The notes under the pieces: generated by a model
Seen by the model: the letters and a program-made list of their open reading frames with translations, nothing else
The model's database searches: none
Told to the model about the DNA's origin: nothing
NCBI GenBank assembly: GCA_016295275.1
Contig: JAEDLN010000089.1
Span: 1 to 9,151 of the forward strand
Direction: 5' to 3'
From: Kiritimatiellia bacterium
Lineage (GTDB): Bacteria; Verrucomicrobiota; Kiritimatiellia; RFP12; UBA3636
DNA: 9,151 nt
Translations under genes and position numbers: made by a program
Shown here: positions 6,763-9,151 of the stretch, piece by piece
How positions within the stretch are numbered: position 1 is the first letter of the stretch
Layout: each line of letters starts with the position of its first letter

Positions 6763-7414
6763 GGCCAGAGTGATTAAACTTACCGAGGAATCCAATCTTA
6801 TACTTTCCATGATACCTTCCGTAATCAAAAGTTGTTCCTGCTTTATTGCTTATTCCTACATGGCCCAATTCATCAGTGTGAATATGTATTGTGAACAACC
6901 CCAATCCATCATACAAACCACTCGCATAATTTCCACAAAAAGCATATAGATTCACACCCCCATCTTCTTCAATGGGATCGCGGTTGAGCCAACGCATGAG
7001 GAAGGGGTGGTAGAAGCGGTAGCCGTAATAGTAGAGGTCGGTTTCAGTGTCGAAATACTTTGTCGAGAAACGGTGACGGAAGATGTTGGCGAGAGAGCCG
7101 GATTGAGATATGGTGTTACCGAAAGCGTCGTAGGTGTAGGTGGCGACGGTTTCGTCTGTGGAGTCGAGGTAGCGAGTAATGTTGCCGTTGTTGTCGTAGA
7201 ACGGGATGTAGACTGAATCGTTGACCGTAAGGTAGAGGAGTCCTCCGACGCCAGTACCTTGCAGATCGCCAGAGATCCGGTTGCCGTCGATGTCGTATGA
7301 GAGAGTAGTCTCACGCAGAGGTGCAGCGCCGCAGAGACTGAAGATCAAGGTGTACTGCGTGTAGAACTCGTCGTTCTTTGAGCGGTCTATCGTCGTGTTG
7401 AGCGTTCTTTTCAT
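6725..7414 (-). CDS. Orphan RHS tip: truncated RHS core with a distinct C-terminal domain, frameshifted
   Basis: This is a 229-aa reading frame with only a remnant of the RHS cage. The first roughly 35 residues are unfamiliar, followed by one YD-type piece (SYDIDGN, from about 39). A core of about 116 residues then matches the neighbouring main rhs at roughly three quarters of positions, including YTYDAFGNTISQSG, YYYGYRFYHP and RDPIEEDGGVNLYAFCGN. The usual DP-G motif at the end of the core is degenerate here (DGLGL). The unique domain then begins with IHIHTDELGHVGI and TTFDYGRYHG. It reads S-G-P at the C4 run and then switches into a nonsense tail PNIQYTNQRQRS. I chose the ATG at 7414 because GGAAG sits 8 nt upstream; a GTG at 7423 overlaps that site. 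The gene lies downstream of a complete toxin/immunity pair and encodes no secretion domain, as expected for a silent displaced tip that needs recombination into a main rhs to be delivered. Confidence 0.8.
   Translation of the reverse strand: MKRTLNTTIDRSKNDEFYTQYTLIFSLCGAAPLRETTLSYDIDGNRISGDLQGTGVGGLLYLTVNDSVYIPFYDNNGNITRYLDSTDETVATYTYDAFGNTISQSGSLANIFRHRFSTKYFDTETDLYYYGYRFYHPFLMRWLNRDPIEEDGGVNLYAFCGNYASGLYDGLGLFTIHIHTDELGHVGISNKAGTTFDYGRYHGKYKIGFLGKFNHSGPNIQYTNQRQRS
6929..7276 (-). repeat. RHS core direct repeat, orphan copy
   Basis: This 348-bp stretch is homologous to 8532-8885 in the same orientation and encodes ISG-LQG through AFCGN. Blocks such as the one encoding GYRFYHP are nearly identical in DNA. 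The copy differs by two missing codons and scattered substitutions. Homology stops sharply at both ends, with unrelated toxin domains on the downstream side, so it can serve as a recombination tract for tip exchange. Confidence 0.85.
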
Positions 7415-7482
7415 GGTTGGCACTTCCGTATAAAACGCAGTTTAGCCATAGTAAACTTACTATTATTACTCTTTAGTTGAGT

Positions 7483-7836
7483 TTACCAAATTCCTATTGC
7501 ATTGCCTTCGTATGAAATTGCCGAACGTGTGTTAATCCAAACCTTGTCTGCATCCCATTGAATATGATTTATGTTTTGCAACATATCAACATTCTTCCGC
7601 AAAATTATTTGCCTGTCATCCATCCTGCGCAATTCAACAAAACATTGAACATCCGATCCCTGGCCTGGCATGACAGACAAAAATGAGTCAATGTTTCTTT
7701 TAGTGATGACTAGCACATATCTTCCATCAGGCGATTCACTTACGCGAATAGTCGTTTCTTGAAACATCCAAATAGCGCAGACGAACACAATGAGCGCAAC
7801 GACAAGAAATACCGATAACAGTATCCTGATTTTCAT
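7483..7836 (-). CDS. Candidate immunity protein for the main RHS toxin, single N-terminal membrane anchor
   Basis: This is a 117-aa protein with a clear N-terminal hydrophobic helix (MKIR then about residues 5-24) and a soluble domain of about 90 residues. The domain starts with RVSESPDGRYVLVITKRN and contains VQCFVELRRMDDRQIILRKN and a C-terminal IQWDADKVWINTRSA. The SPDGRY...V opening recalls small membrane-anchored proteins with a beta-rich domain, but I cannot name the family with certainty. No lipobox Cys is placed correctly. Its ATG overlaps the stop of the main rhs gene by 4 nt (ATGA, 7833-7836), which implies translational coupling and explains the missing Shine-Dalgarno site. Position directly behind an RHS toxin tip makes immunity the best reading. 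The domain would face the periplasm, pointing to a toxin that acts there. Confidence 0.75.
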   Translation of the reverse strand: MKIRILLSVFLVVALIVFVCAIWMFQETTIRVSESPDGRYVLVITKRNIDSFLSVMPGQGSDVQCFVELRRMDDRQIILRKNVDMLQNINHIQWDADKVWINTRSAISYEGNAIGIW

Positions 7837-9151
7837 GGGGACAATACTACTTTCTCCGCTTTTTCAAGTGTGGTAATCATAATATCTGAGTAAATAAGGA
7901 AATCGGCGCCTTTGCCTGTTTGCTTAGCGTAATCGCGAAAACTTGCATTCGACACCTTATCGCCTTTAAGAAAATTTCTGCCTGCGTAATTTGTTCGACT
8001 ATTCCAGTACCCCAAGCTTTGCTCATCTACAAAATCGTAGCTGTCTTGGACATACACACCTACACTGGTGACAAAGGCGCATTTCCCCTTAACATAGCCA
8101 CTCACCGCCATCCGTAAATTGCCCCTCCCTAATGCGGCTAACATATCATCAAGCGGGTCAAAGATGTTTCCAACAGGTCTCGTGTTAACATAGTCAGCCT
8201 CAACTTGAGATGCGGGTCTATTCAAGAGGCAAAATGATCCTTCAGCACCTCTTAACGTACGCTTGATCATTGCAATAATTTCTTTGCGAGTAGCTTGATT
8301 GACATATTGCTTTTCATAGAAAATCTTGTCGCAAACAGTTTTTGCACGATCAAAGCCCAGGCCCCAATTCATCTTCACAATTGTTTCATTTGGGATTGTT
8401 GTCGCTCTTGAATCAAGCGACAGCCAATACCTCATAAGAGCGGCTCCTACCGACCATTTCTTGTTATCCATAATTCCTGGAATATCAGATACTGCGATAT
8501 CTCCAAGCGGATCGATTATATAAAGTGGGGAATTGTTGCAAAACGCACATAAGTTACAACCGCCGGATTCTTCGATGGGATCGCGTGTGAGCCAGCGCAT
8601 GAGGATGGGATGGTAGAAGCGGTAGCCGTAATAGTAGAGACCAGTTTCCGAGTCGAGGTATTTGGTTGAGAAGCGATGGCGAAAGAAGCCGACGAGAGGT
8701 CCGGATTGGGAGATGGTGTTGCCGAAGGCATCGTAGGTGTACTGCGCGACGGTGTTGCCGCTGGCGTCAAGGTAGCGGGTGATGTTGCCGTTGTTGTTGT
8801 TGTAGAATGGGACGTAAATAGTACCATCGACTGTAAGGTACAACAGTCCACCGACTCCGCCTGCGCCTTGCAACGTGCCGGAGATGTCCTTGCCCCAGAA
8901 GTAGCGGATCGTCGATGTCATTCCATTTGTATAGGCGATACGCTCTTCTTTGAGGTTCCAGTCGTCATAGAAGAATGTCGTAGTGGCTTCCACCGTGACC
9001 TTCTTGACCCGGCGGGACTTCGCATCGTAGAAATTCGTGACGAGCAAAACATCATTTGACGAAATGGTTTTCAGCCGATTGGCGGCGTCGTAAGTAAAGG
9101 TGAAGACACCATCGGAGAGCAGATTGCCGTCGGCATCGTAGGATGGCTCAC
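7833..9151 (-). CDS. Main RHS-repeat protein, 3' part, with DUF6402-like C-terminal toxin domain
   Basis: The frame is open across the right edge: 438 codons are visible. A TTG at 9047 is internal, because upstream codons continue as the YD repeat EPSYDADGNLLSDGVF and FTYDAANRLKTISS. The RHS/YD-repeat shell encloses a C-terminal toxin that is cut free and delivered. The conserved core runs to RDPIEESGGCNLCAFCNN, and the boundary motif DPLG is at 8513-8502. The remaining 222 residues are the variable tip. It contains GVYVQDSYDFVDEQSLGYW, VSNASFRDYAKQTGKGADFL and FDPLDDMLAALGRGNLRMAV, which remind me of the DUF6402 family found in polymorphic toxin and type VI contexts. That is a recollection and needs a profile search. 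Catalytic residues are not evident. The tip is visibly AT-richer than the core, a sign of separate origin. Its stop overlaps the downstream immunity start. Confidence 0.9.
   Translation of the reverse strand, partial: EPSYDADGNLLSDGVFTFTYDAANRLKTISSNDVLLVTNFYDAKSRRVKKVTVEATTTFFYDDWNLKEERIAYTNGMTSTIRYFWGKDISGTLQGAGGVGGLLYLTVDGTIYVPFYNNNNGNITRYLDASGNTVAQYTYDAFGNTISQSGPLVGFFRHRFSTKYLDSETGLYYYGYRFYHPILMRWLTRDPIEESGGCNLCAFCNNSPLYIIDPLGDIAVSDIPGIMDNKKWSVGAALMRYWLSLDSRATTIPNETIVKMNWGLGFDRAKTVCDKIFYEKQYVNQATRKEIIAMIKRTLRGAEGSFCLLNRPASQVEADYVNTRPVGNIFDPLDDMLAALGRGNLRMAVSGYVKGKCAFVTSVGVYVQDSYDFVDEQSLGYWNSRTNYAGRNFLKGDKVSNASFRDYAKQTGKGADFLIYSDIMITTLEKAEKVVLSP
8532..8885 (-). repeat. RHS core direct repeat, main copy
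   Basis: This 354-bp stretch is the partner of 6929-7276, encoding ISGTLQG through AFCNN. Relative to the orphan copy it has one extra Gly codon and one extra Asn codon. The Asn codon lies in a short GTT run at about 8791-8802 (NNNN in the protein), which looks like slippage. Confidence 0.85.

Noticed and set aside
7007..7216. Plus-strand Val/Gly-rich frames opposite the RHS cores (also 8676-9059)
   Set aside because: They are complements of the repetitive YD-repeat coding sequence, present opposite both core copies, and have no independent coding evidence.
7411..7449. 12-codon minicistron (MAKLRFIRKCQP) whose stop overlaps the orphan rhs ATG as ATGA
   Set aside because: The overlap is neat, but the ribosome-binding site is poor and the length is within chance. 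I would not call it a leader without conservation.
7440..7458. AGTTTA...TAAACT hairpin after the first immunity gene
   Set aside because: A 6-bp AT-only stem with no following T-run is too weak to call a terminator.

Overview
The window carries housekeeping genes on the left and a polymorphic-toxin (RHS) locus on the right. Every gene I can support reads on the minus strand, so gene order in the direction of transcription runs from the right edge to the left. The organism is a bacterium with a moderately GC-rich backbone and weak or absent Shine-Dalgarno sites on several genes. The RHS core signature (RDPIEE-GG-NL-AFC-N) recalls RHS proteins of the Kiritimatiellota, Lentisphaerota and Verrucomicrobiota as I remember them. 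That placement is an inference from motif style, not a proven assignment.

Housekeeping part (1-5670). From right to left: a possible promoter and a perfect 19-bp inverted repeat lie upstream of purL. purL encodes a complete large-type FGAM synthase of 1336 aa with an unusual low-complexity insertion between its two synthetase halves. A 30-bp near-palindrome follows, then a 96-aa three-helix membrane protein with a PQ-loop-like look. Last comes the N-terminal 343 codons of a sodium-coupled NSS/SNF-family transporter, which runs off the left edge.

RHS part (5718-9151). The 3' end of a main rhs gene enters from the right edge. It has YD repeats, a conserved core ending in a DPLG motif, and a divergent 222-aa C-terminal toxin domain that I think resembles DUF6402. 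Its stop overlaps by 4 nt (ATGA) the start of a 117-aa membrane-anchored protein, the obvious immunity candidate. Next is an orphan rhs tip: a second copy of only about 116 residues of RHS core fused to a different C-terminal domain. That domain has a His...NNC pattern suggestive of a permuted papain-like hydrolase and is split by an apparent +1 frameshift in a C4 run. A second membrane-anchored immunity candidate (116 aa) follows, then a previously hidden 56-aa two-helix membrane protein with a very strong Shine-Dalgarno site, and a terminator-like hairpin.

The architecture is the classic main toxin/immunity plus displaced orphan toxin/immunity arrangement. The core repeat (354 and 348 bp) offers homology for swapping tips. 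Both immunity candidates face outside the cytoplasm, so I infer that both toxins act in the periplasm or envelope. No RNA genes, CRISPR arrays or transposases were seen. The longest gene-free stretch is about 226 bp (5515-5740), described under the promoter, inverted-repeat and terminator entries.
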